Source of the DNA: Planctomycetota bacterium | GTDB lineage: Bacteria; Planctomycetota; Phycisphaerae; WQYP01 | Reading direction: 5' to 3' | Length of the DNA: 6,223 bases | Assembly: GCA_021828935.1 (NCBI GenBank) | Contig: JAJZCU010000139.1 | Span: 1 to 6,223 of the forward strand | Shown: one piece after another, positions 1 through 5,362 of the stretch | Layout: every line of letters starts with the position of its first letter | Numbering within the stretch: position 1 is the stretch's first letter | Position numbers and translations under genes: made by a program | The notes under the pieces: generated by a model | The model's input: only the letters and a program-made list of their open reading frames with translations | Database searches by the model: none | What the model was told of the DNA's origin: nothing

Positions 1-958
1 GCCGCCACGGTACGAATTGGGCGCTTGTGACCGGCCAATTCTTATGAAATAAGATTTGGCCGGCGACATTGCGTATGCGTAAAAGTGCGCTCAGCCGATC
101 CGAGCCCAAGTCGCTGACGGCCATGTGCAGCCGCGGCGTGGCGCCCGCGCGGATGATATTCCCAGGTGCAGTAGTGGAAATGCTTACGCGCGGCAACTGA
201 AAAATGGTTACATCGTCAAACCACGCCGCCCCGTGAATGTCCTGCCGATACAGCGCAAACTTGCCCAATCGCTTGCGCTTCAGATGATTCGGTTGGTACA
301 AGCCCAACTGCAAAACCAGCGACCGGGCCGCCGGTACGCCGCGGATAAACATGTGCAGCACATGCCATGTGGACTTGCCATTGCGGCTGGCCCAGCGCTG
401 CGAATTCACCCGAGTGTTCAGCAGCAGTCGGTTATGGGCGTCGGCCATCCAGCCGGACATCTGCGCGCGGGCGTGCTTCAGGGCGGATGTCTTCACAAAG
501 GCAATGATAAAATAATCGGCGCTGGCATCAATGGGCAGCTTGCCGGGGGCAAACCGGAAGGCCACGTTTCCGCCGTTCATGGTGAGCTTAAAACTGTGCC
601 GGGGGGAGCGAAAATAACGGGTGGAAAAGCGGCCGGTGTTGTAGGCGGGATAGCCGGGGCCGGACACCTGCCGCCAGTACATGGGGCGGGAGTTATAGTT
701 GCCCAGCGCGCGTTCTTCAAAGTTGAAAATTTTAATGATGCGTGAACCAGCGGCCAGGGGCGTACCGGTGGTGAGGGCGGCCGGGCGCGCCGGGAGCCGA
801 CTATGCGCTGTCGGCGGTGGCGCCTCCGTTCCGCTGGTGGGGGAGACCGCGGCGGCAGTGCATGCAACGCCGGCCAGCATGGCAGCGGCAAAGCACGCTG
901 CGCGCAAAAGCAATGTTCGGCCGCTGGTGCGGCGGCCGATGCGCCGTGCGGACGGCAT
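1..958 (-). CDS. Exported protein with a carbohydrate-binding-like beta-sandwich, partial (C-terminus beyond the left edge)
   Basis: The minus-strand frame is open from the ATG at 958 to base 1, giving 319 visible codons and no stop. Residues 1-14 are rich in arginine (RRIGRRTSGR). A hydrophobic stretch follows at about 15-37 (TLLLRAACFAAAMLAGVA), so I read a Sec-type signal peptide. Residues 40-70 are a Pro/Thr/Ala-rich linker. Residues about 74-256 look like one beta-sandwich domain, opening with IKIFNFEE and YWRQVSGPGYP and closing with AAWFDDVTIF, an ending common in jelly-roll carbohydrate-binding modules. A second beta-rich unit, possibly Ig-like, begins near 259. The catalytic or effector part, if any, lies outside the window. 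The start is uncertain: no good Shine-Dalgarno precedes 958, and the frame stays open upstream with a GTG at 997. Exported and beta-rich is well supported; carbohydrate binding is an inference; the full function is unknown. Confidence 0.75.
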   Translation of the reverse strand, partial: MPSARRIGRRTSGRTLLLRAACFAAAMLAGVACTAAAVSPTSGTEAPPPTAHSRLPARPAALTTGTPLAAGSRIIKIFNFEERALGNYNSRPMYWRQVSGPGYPAYNTGRFSTRYFRSPRHSFKLTMNGGNVAFRFAPGKLPIDASADYFIIAFVKTSALKHARAQMSGWMADAHNRLLLNTRVNSQRWASRNGKSTWHVLHMFIRGVPAARSLVLQLGLYQPNHLKRKRLGKFALYRQDIHGAAWFDDVTIFQLPRVSISTTAPGNIIRAGATPRLHMAVSDLGSDRLSALLRIRNVAGQILFHKNWPVTSAQFVPWR

Positions 959-1208
959 GCCTGAAAATGCGTTAATGCTGGCACTGGTATCGTACACAAC
1001 GGATTTATCGGACAAACGGGGCTGGGCTGGCGAATAACGGCCTGCATTTCCGCCCCAGTGCCGCCTGCCGCCACAACCTTATCCGCGGGCAGCTCGATTA
1101 AATGAACCCGCTCTTCCGATTACCCGTGCCTGCCTCTATAGTTTCTCTTTCGCGGCGCGGGATGGCGGTCTTATTTGACCGGTCCGAACGGCCCTCACCC
1201 AGTTTATT

Positions 1209-1212
1209 GGAG
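1209..1212 (+). promoter_or_regulatory. Ribosome binding site that decides the start of the 1222 gene
   Basis: GGAG lies nine bases before the ATG at 1222. The alternative in-frame ATG at 1102 has no comparable site, and the 40 residues it would add (Pro, Ser and Arg rich) do not resemble the beta-rich body. This favours the shorter protein. Confidence 0.6.
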
Positions 1213-1221
1213 CTCAATCTC

Positions 1222-1605
1222 ATGCGGTTTATTGTTCAGGACGCTCAGGGCGATCAAGTGACATTGCAAATTCCTCATACCAATTACCGCAACACGTTTC
1301 GCTTGGCCGCATCGGGCGTTGCGCTGCAGCCGGGGGCGGCGCTGCGCGGAACCATTCTGGCCACGGCACGCAAGGTGGAGGCGGTCAGCGATGGGGGGAA
1401 TTATGTGGAACCTTTGTTCGGCAGGCCGCGGCGGATGCAGGGCGAAATCATCGCGGCAGATGCGGCAAAGAACGAACTTTCCGTGGAAGTTGGATACCCG
1501 GTGACGGTGCGTTTGCCGGACACGCAGAAGGTGGCGGAATTTGCGGTGGGGGGCCGCGTGGGCTGGGACAACGCGGAGCTGCCCACATTTGAAATGCGGC
1601 GGTGA
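1222..1605 (+). CDS. Small beta-rich protein of unknown function (127 aa)
   Basis: I do not recognise this family. The protein starts MRFIVQDAQGDQ and is an alternation of predicted short strands and turns without a signal peptide or membrane segment, so it is probably cytoplasmic. The halves look loosely alike. Residues about 26-65 contain FRLAASGVALQPGAALRG then a TILATARKV strand. Residues 72-110 contain MQGEIIAADAAKNELSVEV then YPVTVRLP. A GRPRR turn at 67-71 separates them. Such strand spacing could suit an OB-like or small-barrel fold, but this is only an impression. An in-frame ATG at 1102 would give 167 residues; I prefer 1222 because of the GGAG site. The gene lies 79 bases before the molybdopterin oxidoreductase on the same strand and may be co-transcribed. 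No enzyme motif is visible. Confidence 0.65.
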   Translation: MRFIVQDAQGDQVTLQIPHTNYRNTFRLAASGVALQPGAALRGTILATARKVEAVSDGGNYVEPLFGRPRRMQGEIIAADAAKNELSVEVGYPVTVRLPDTQKVAEFAVGGRVGWDNAELPTFEMRR

Positions 1606-1684
1606 GGCCGGGGGCTACAATCACCGAGGTTGCCGTTGCCCGACCTTTAGACGTTGGGGTTAGTGGCCCACGAGAGGTACGACC

Positions 1685-2302
1685 ATGCCAGAAAATTCGA
1701 TTCCACCCACACGTCCAACGATTGTGTCGCCGGACACCCACCGAGTGCGGCGAATTCCGCCGGGGCAAAGCGAAACGCGCAAGTGGCCGGTGCTGCACTA
1801 TGGCAGCGTGCCGCATGTGGATACCAGTGCGTGGACGTTGCGCATGTTTGGGTTGGTGAAGCAGGAAAAGCAGTTTACTTTTCAGCAGTTTTCAGCGCTA
1901 CCGTCTGTGAACGTGCAATGCGACATCCATTGCGTGACCCGCTGGAGTCGGCTGAACAACACGTTCAGTGGCCCTTCCACGCGCACGGTGGCGGCGCGGG
2001 TGGACATCCTGCCTGCGGCCAAATTTGTGCTGCTGCATTGTGAACAGGGATTTACGACGAATTTACCCCTGGACGCATTTTTGTCAGAAGATGCGTTGTT
2101 CGCGTTGTATCACGACAATGCGCCGCTTACGCCAGAGCATGGCTATCCCGTACGGTTGGTTGTGCCGCGGCTGTATTTTTGGAAGTCCGCGAAGTGGGTG
2201 CGGGGCGTGGAATTTTTGGCGGAAGATATTCCCGGATTTTGGGAACAAAACGGCTACCACATGCATGGCGACCCGTGGGATGAAGAGCGTTTCAGCTTTT
2301 GA
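1685..2302 (+). CDS. Sulfite-oxidase-like molybdopterin-dependent oxidoreductase (205 aa, cytosolic type)
   Basis: The sequence fits the short, stand-alone oxidoreductase molybdopterin-binding domain of the sulfite oxidase/YedY superfamily. Diagnostic stretches are CDIHCVTRWSR at 79-89, where Cys83 aligns with the cysteine that ligates molybdenum in the family; HGYPVRLVVPRLYFWKSAKW at 152-171, the conserved cofactor-binding segment; and GFWEQNGYHMHGDPW at 184-198, the typical C-terminal signature. About 205 residues is normal for this cytosolic subgroup. There is no twin-arginine or Sec signal, no haem domain and no dimerisation domain as in true sulfite oxidases. The start is supported by AGAGGT at 1673-1678, six bases upstream. 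The physiological substrate of this subgroup is not settled and nothing nearby identifies it, so sulfite should not be assumed. A redox partner or molybdenum cofactor gene is not visible in the window. Confidence 0.93.
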   Translation: MPENSIPPTRPTIVSPDTHRVRRIPPGQSETRKWPVLHYGSVPHVDTSAWTLRMFGLVKQEKQFTFQQFSALPSVNVQCDIHCVTRWSRLNNTFSGPSTRTVAARVDILPAAKFVLLHCEQGFTTNLPLDAFLSEDALFALYHDNAPLTPEHGYPVRLVVPRLYFWKSAKWVRGVEFLAEDIPGFWEQNGYHMHGDPWDEERFSF

Positions 2303-2359
2303 AGCTGGCATTGGTCTTCCGCGTTGACGGTTAAGCCGGGCCCGTGGCAATAACAAACA

Positions 2360-3139
2360 TCAGTCCCGCGCCGTGCGGCGAGCGCGCTGGCGGAGCGCCA
2401 GTGCGCACAGGCCCATTGGCAGCAGCAGCCAGGTGCGTGGCTCTGGTACGCTGCTTGGAGGCACGCTGCCGGCGGCGTACGGGCCGACCACAGGATTGAA
2501 TGATAATGCGGTGGAAGAGGAGAACAGCCCGGACACTGAAAACGGCACGCCGCGCATGTTTGACAGGGGGGCGTAAGACGGGGCGTCGGTCTGCACCACC
2601 AGATCCGCCAGAGGCTCCGGCTGATTCGTATTAGCTTGGGCATAATTAAATGTAAGTGTGCTGCCGTCGTTGGAGCGCGTGACGGAAACCGGGGAGACAA
2701 GCGCCTGACCAGATGCGCCGGACAGGGCGAAAACATTTGTTTGCCATATTTTTACTTCGGTGTTGGTGGAATTATTAATCGGCGGCAGCGTAAAGGTGGA
2801 GGCAAAACCGCCGACGGTCACAGCGCCGGAAAGATTAGGGTTATTGGCCCCCTGGGCAGTCGCGGAGAGTTGATAAACAAAGGCCACACTGTCCGCGGAC
2901 GGATCATGCGTGTAAACGGATTGTTGCAACGTTGCCGTTTGCGAGGCGCCGCTGCCGGGAGACAAGTAGGTCTGCTGCAAATACGGGTCTTGGGACGTTA
3001 GTTCGGCCAGCGAGGCCAGCGGGACGGCAACAGTCTGTCCGGGCATTACGGTGATTGCCCGCCCGGTTTTGACTCCTGCCGTGATGGTTGCCAAAAGAGC
3101 CGCCAACAGAATGCCGCAGGGCTTAGAACGCTTGTGCAT
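2360..3139 (-). CDS. PEP-CTERM sorting domain-containing secreted protein (259 aa)
   Basis: The N-terminus MHKRSKPCG followed by ILLAALLATITAGV is a Sec signal peptide, probably cut near residue 28 (TGRA). The C-terminus holds the tripartite PEP-CTERM signal: VPEP at 231-234, a hydrophobic helix at about 237-249 (LLLPMGLCALAL), then a basic tail (RQRARR). In this family the tail is processed by an exosortase, which places the protein in the cell envelope or exopolysaccharide matrix. The mature part (about 29-230) is rich in Ser, Thr, Ala, Asn and Gln with many short strands and shows no catalytic motif, so it looks structural or matrix-associated. GGAG lies eight bases before the ATG at 3139, supporting this start. 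The gene is convergent with the molybdopterin oxidoreductase (57-base gap) and has its own promoter. No exosortase gene is visible here. PEP-CTERM assignment is firm; the specific role is unknown. Confidence 0.92.
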   Translation of the reverse strand: MHKRSKPCGILLAALLATITAGVKTGRAITVMPGQTVAVPLASLAELTSQDPYLQQTYLSPGSGASQTATLQQSVYTHDPSADSVAFVYQLSATAQGANNPNLSGAVTVGGFASTFTLPPINNSTNTEVKIWQTNVFALSGASGQALVSPVSVTRSNDGSTLTFNYAQANTNQPEPLADLVVQTDAPSYAPLSNMRGVPFSVSGLFSSSTALSFNPVVGPYAAGSVPPSSVPEPRTWLLLPMGLCALALRQRARRTARD

Positions 3140-3165
3140 AATTTCGTCTCCAAATCCGCTATCTG

Positions 3166-3195
3166 TTTATCGCAGTTTTCGTCGTCTGGTGTCAA
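3166..3195 (-). promoter_or_regulatory. Predicted sigma-70-type promoter of the PEP-CTERM gene
   Basis: On the minus strand, TTGACA (3195-3190, perfect -35) is followed after 18 bases by GATAAA (3171-3166, four of six matches to the -10 consensus). Transcription would start near 3159, leaving a leader of about 20 bases that contains the GGAG site at 3151-3148. Confidence 0.55.
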
Positions 3196-3273
3196 TAAAT
3201 TTTGGAATATGCGGGCACCCATGTATGAATACGGCAATGAGTCAATTAAAGGTGCGGGTTAGGTTCAGTGCAT

Positions 3274-3292
3274 GGTTGATCGAACCGCGGTT
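3274..3292. repeat. Overlapping small inverted repeats, operator-like
   Basis: A perfect 10-base palindrome, AACCGCGGTT (3283-3292), shares its left half with a second inverted repeat, GGTT-N5-AACC (3274-3286). They lie midway between the divergent promoters. They could bind a regulator of either gene set, but palindromes this short also arise by chance. Confidence 0.25.
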
Positions 3293-3393
3293 TACGAAAA
3301 CGAACGTGATGTATTTTCGGACTGCGACTCAATGTCGCTGGGAGCAGGGCTAGCTGGCGCATTAGCGGGCGTACTTCGTATTGCCATGAATTG

Positions 3394-3423
3394 TTGACGT
3401 ATCGCGTCATTTTGGCGTATAAT
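3394..3423 (+). promoter_or_regulatory. Strong predicted sigma-70-type promoter of the two-gene operon
   Basis: TTGACG (3394-3399, five of six) and TATAAT (3418-3423, six of six) are separated by 18 bases. A start near 3430 would leave a leader of about 28 bases before the ATG at 3458. Confidence 0.8.
3395..3409. repeat. Inverted repeat inside the promoter, possible operator
   Basis: TGACG (3395-3399), five bases, then CGTCA (3405-3409). The left arm overlaps the -35 box and the right arm lies in the spacer, so a bound protein would block polymerase. The position is suggestive; five-base arms alone are weak evidence. Confidence 0.35.
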
Positions 3424-3457
3424 TCATCTGCGATATCCATTGGGCAAAGGCCAGTTT

Positions 3458-4192
3458 ATGACAGATGAACAACAACGACGTTTCGACTTCCTCCGGGCGG
3501 GACCGTGTGTTCCGGGCGAGTATGTTCGGGATTATTATGGTCTGAAATGGCCGCTGGCCGGGGAACCGGCAAAGCTTTTCAATCACTTTGTCGGCACATT
3601 GCCCAGACGTTGGCCTGAGGCATGCCCCGCGGGAGAAATCTCGCGATTTGAATTGGAAGATTTTATGGCCAGCTACCAGATGGTCACGAAAAAGTGGATG
3701 GCGGCGAGCTTCGGCATGACGCCTGGGTCATTGGACGCGCTGTTGGACAAACTTGACGTTCTGGGTATGCAACGATCTCGGTATGATCTGGGCGAATTTG
3801 TGGCCGAGGTATTTTCCGATGATCTACCGGGCAAACTGCCGGAATTACGTTTCCGTTTGTTCGGAAGTTATGGCGCATATTGTAAGCGCATCCACGAGGA
3901 ATTGCGGAAGGCGCACATTGATGTCCAGCCATTGTTCTGCGCCACCTCGGAAAAAATGGGGGATGACCCGCTTCTTTACGCGCGCCACTTCGACTGCGTC
4001 ACTCTGGAACCCTTGAGTACTAAACACTCGGCGTGGCTGGACTTCGGCAAGCCCATGACGCTTCCGACTGACCGGTGCTCGAAACTATTTTACTTTAATA
4101 ATCGGAGTTGTCTGGCGCCGTACGCGGCTGGCTCGGAGCCCGATCACCCGGAGCTTTACACAGCGCTGGGGGAGAAAATGCAGAGTGCGTAA
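3458..4192 (+). CDS. Hypothetical protein, first gene of a two-gene operon (244 aa)
   Basis: I do not recognise this protein. The start at 3458 (MTDEQQRRFDFLR) is supported by AAAGG at 3446-3450, seven bases upstream; a TTG at 3440 in the same frame is less likely. It has no signal peptide or membrane helix and should be cytosolic. It is rich in aromatic residues (FNHFVGTLPRRWP at 41-53). Residues about 67-104 (EDFMASYQMVTKKWM then SLDALLDKLDVLGM) are helical and could be a helix-turn-helix-like or packing region, which is only a guess. Cysteines at 17, 56, 142, 161, 180, 207 and 218 are scattered, with no CxxC pair, so a zinc ribbon is unlikely. The end overlaps the next gene by eight bases, indicating translational coupling. 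A strong promoter with an internal inverted repeat lies just upstream. That it encodes a real protein is likely from its start context, length and operon arrangement; its function is unknown. Confidence 0.75.
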   Translation: MTDEQQRRFDFLRAGPCVPGEYVRDYYGLKWPLAGEPAKLFNHFVGTLPRRWPEACPAGEISRFELEDFMASYQMVTKKWMAASFGMTPGSLDALLDKLDVLGMQRSRYDLGEFVAEVFSDDLPGKLPELRFRLFGSYGAYCKRIHEELRKAHIDVQPLFCATSEKMGDDPLLYARHFDCVTLEPLSTKHSAWLDFGKPMTLPTDRCSKLFYFNNRSCLAPYAAGSEPDHPELYTALGEKMQSA

Positions 4193-4919
4193 TGTACGAT
4201 CAATCTCTACAGGGATGGATAACTTTTTGCGGCGCGTGCGGCGCCATGGCGCGGCCGCCGCGACAGCTTTCCCCGATGGACTCCAAGCAGCGGACACTCG
4301 CCGGTCGTCCGCGGAAACGCTCCATGCCTGGTATACCCGGCTCGTAAACAAATATTGCGACGGAAGGCCACGGCGTGCGGAGATAGAGGCTAATATCGCC
4401 ATGTTCGCGGAACTTCGTTGGAATCAGGGGCAGCTTGTTTATGCCAGCGTTTCCACGCTCGTGACGCAAGCCACTCTTGATGAGTTCTATCGGACCGGTC
4501 AACCCAAGGCGACTTATTTGCGGCTTGATTTGAATTATGAAACTCTTGGATTGGCGTTTGCCCACTGTCTGCCCCACATACACGTCGGGGACGACGATGC
4601 GCCGCGCGTGGCGCTCGGCGGCGGGCCTGATGGTAACGTGATCGTGGATTATCTGGAATTCCTGTATCTGAATTACGCCCATCAAAAGTGGGCTGCCTGG
4701 GCGAGGCGGATATGGATGAAGGCCAATGCGTCCGACGCCGCTGGGGCAGGCAAAACCTTCGACTCCCTGCAGGCCGCATTTAACGAAAATCAAATTGGCT
4801 TGCTCCGCGACCAGCGTGACCAAATTGTCCGTTTAAAGAAGGCCTTGCGGTCCGAAAAAAACAGAATCTTCCCATGCCGCGTTCATTGGGCTGATCGTGA
4901 ACTGTTGGAATATCCGTGA
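4185..4919 (+). CDS. Hypothetical protein, second gene of a two-gene operon (244 aa)
   Basis: I do not recognise this protein. The GTG at 4185 lies inside the last codons of the preceding gene (eight-base overlap), with GGGGGAG about 11 bases before it, which fits a coupled start. An ATG at 4215 (MDNFLRRV) is an alternative that would shorten it by ten residues. The N-terminal 45 residues are Ala/Arg rich and low in complexity. The core, about 110-176, looks like a compact domain: YLRLDLNYETLG, then CLPHIHVGDDDAPRVAL, then a helix-rich NVIVDYLEFLYLNYAHQKW. The LPHIHV and YAHQKWAAWA segments have the look of conserved motifs, but I cannot tie them to a named family. Residues about 192-227 (ENQIGLLRDQRDQIVRLKKAL) form a probable coiled coil, suggesting oligomerisation or binding to its partner. 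It is cytosolic, and the same length as its neighbour by coincidence rather than evident duplication. Confidence 0.75.
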   Translation: MRNVRSISTGMDNFLRRVRRHGAAAATAFPDGLQAADTRRSSAETLHAWYTRLVNKYCDGRPRRAEIEANIAMFAELRWNQGQLVYASVSTLVTQATLDEFYRTGQPKATYLRLDLNYETLGLAFAHCLPHIHVGDDDAPRVALGGGPDGNVIVDYLEFLYLNYAHQKWAAWARRIWMKANASDAAGAGKTFDSLQAAFNENQIGLLRDQRDQIVRLKKALRSEKNRIFPCRVHWADRELLEYP

Positions 4920-4948
4920 CCTATACGCTTAACGCGGCGCGTGCTTAT

Positions 4949-4977
4949 TTGACAGAACGGCAATCGCGTTCTACACT
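4949..4977 (+). promoter_or_regulatory. Strong predicted promoter of the SAM-riboswitch / threonine synthase transcript
   Basis: TTGACA (4949-4954, perfect) and TACACT (4972-4977, four of six) are separated by the optimal 17 bases. Transcription would start near 4984, just before the aptamer begins at about 5001. This is where a riboswitch promoter is expected, and it makes the downstream gene independent of the operon ending at 4919. Confidence 0.8.
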
Positions 4978-5000
4978 TCCATCTGACAATTGAATACGGC

Positions 5001-5147
5001 TCTTATCAAGAGTGCCTGAGGGACGGGCCCGTTGAAGGCACAGCAACCCATTGGCGTGCGCGCTTTTTTGCCACGCTGAAAACGGTGCTAATTCCCTCCC
5101 GCTTGCCTCTGGACCTCTTCCGGCCGCAATCCTGGGGATAGATAAGC
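5001..5147 (+). promoter_or_regulatory. SAM-I (S-box) riboswitch aptamer
   Basis: The conserved S-box elements occur in order. TCTTATCAAGAG (5001-5012) gives the 5' strand of P1 and the J1/2 joint. GTGCC (5012-5016) pairs with GGCAC (5037-5041) as P2, enclosing GAGGGAC, GGGCCCG and TTGAA, the kink-turn and P2 loop signature. AGCAACCC follows at 5042-5049. P3 is GGCGTG (about 5053-5058) with the CACGCT strand after the U-rich loop, leading to GGTGCTAATTCC (5085-5096), the hallmark SAM-contacting joint. P4 can form from CCC..TTGC (5098-5106) and GCAA..GGG (5126-5137). P1 closes with GATAAG (5141-5146), which complements CTTATC (5002-5007). The aptamer binds S-adenosylmethionine in the nascent transcript. 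In known members SAM binding usually stabilises P1 and promotes termination; I infer the same here but the direction is not proven. Confidence 0.95.
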
Positions 5148-5153
5148 TGTGAA

Positions 5154-5218
5154 AAGCGCTGCCTCTTGCGCCGTTCCGCGCGGCGAGAATGCCTAAAAAC
5201 CAACGGCAGGCTTTTTTT
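5154..5218 (+). terminator. First intrinsic terminator-like hairpin in the expression platform
   Basis: AAGC-g-CTGCC (5154-5163) pairs with GGCAGGCTT (5205-5213) as nine base pairs with one bulged G. A U tract follows immediately (5212-5218). The large loop carries an inner stem, TCT-tg-CGCCG (5164-5173) with CGGCGAGA (5181-5188). It starts eight bases after P1, so it can form while P1 is intact, as expected for a SAM-dependent terminator. Confidence 0.6.
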
Positions 5219-5295
5219 GACGGCCTTATCAGGGAATTTGCCCACGCCATGTCGGCGGTGGTTGTAAATTGTCTGATAAGGCCGTTGGCGTTTTT
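5219..5295 (+). terminator. Second long hairpin with U tract in the expression platform
   Basis: A perfect 13-base inverted repeat, ACGGCCTTATCAG (5220-5232) and CTGATAAGGCCGT (5273-5285), forms a long stem. TTTTT lies at 5291-5295, five bases after the stem. The loop has a further weak stem (CCACGCC with GGCGGTGG). The strand CTGATAAGGCCGTTGG can alternatively continue its pairing with CCAACGGC (5200-5207), bringing the helix to 5288, two bases before the U tract. The stem contains the same CTTATC and GATAAG words as riboswitch helix P1. Confidence 0.65.
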
Positions 5296-5362
5296 GCGTT
5301 GCCAATGAAGCCGCCACCGTGTGCGACCCAAATTGGCGAGCCTGTTGTGCTGGAGATGCGTG

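Larger units (their letters stand above)
3140..3457. other. Divergent intergenic control region between the PEP-CTERM gene and the two-gene operon
   Basis: This 318-base gap contains no convincing gene. It holds the minus-strand promoter at 3166-3195, the plus-strand promoter at 3394-3423, and several small inverted repeats between 3274 and 3409. The short open frames crossing it in several phases lack ribosome binding sites and have no family features. Confidence 0.7.

Noticed and set aside
125..745. Long plus-strand open frame opposite the exported protein
   Set aside because: Its translation lacks domain character, whereas the minus-strand frame encodes a signal peptide and a coherent beta-sandwich. 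It is an antisense shadow.
577..1074. Minus-strand frame with an ATG at 1074 overlapping the exported protein
   Set aside because: Proline-rich, low-complexity translation in a different phase from the frame that carries FNFEERALGNYN and the rest of the domain. A frameshift joining the two is not needed because the 958 start already gives a signal peptide.
1102..1221. Forty-residue N-terminal extension of the small beta protein
   Set aside because: No ribosome binding site at 1102, while 1222 has GGAG at good spacing. A TATAGT box at 1137-1142 inside the extension hints at a promoter, but its -35 match (TTCCGA) is too poor to list.
2303..2359. Terminator between the convergent oxidoreductase and PEP-CTERM genes
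   Set aside because: Only an 8-base palindrome (CGGGCCCG) without a usable loop or U tract on either strand.
2254..2736. Minus-strand frame overlapping the end of the oxidoreductase and the PEP-CTERM gene
   Set aside because: Overlaps two well-supported genes and shows no family features.
3046..3440. Small open frames across the divergent intergenic region on both strands
   Set aside because: They overlap the two promoters, lack ribosome binding sites and have no recognisable features.
4200..4823. Long minus-strand frame opposite the second operon gene
   Set aside because: No promoter or ribosome binding site, and the plus frame fits the operon structure with overlap and coupled start.
4930..4948. 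Terminator for the two-gene operon (ACGCGGCGCGT then TTATTT)
   Set aside because: The inverted repeat has almost no loop and the T run is interrupted; not convincing.
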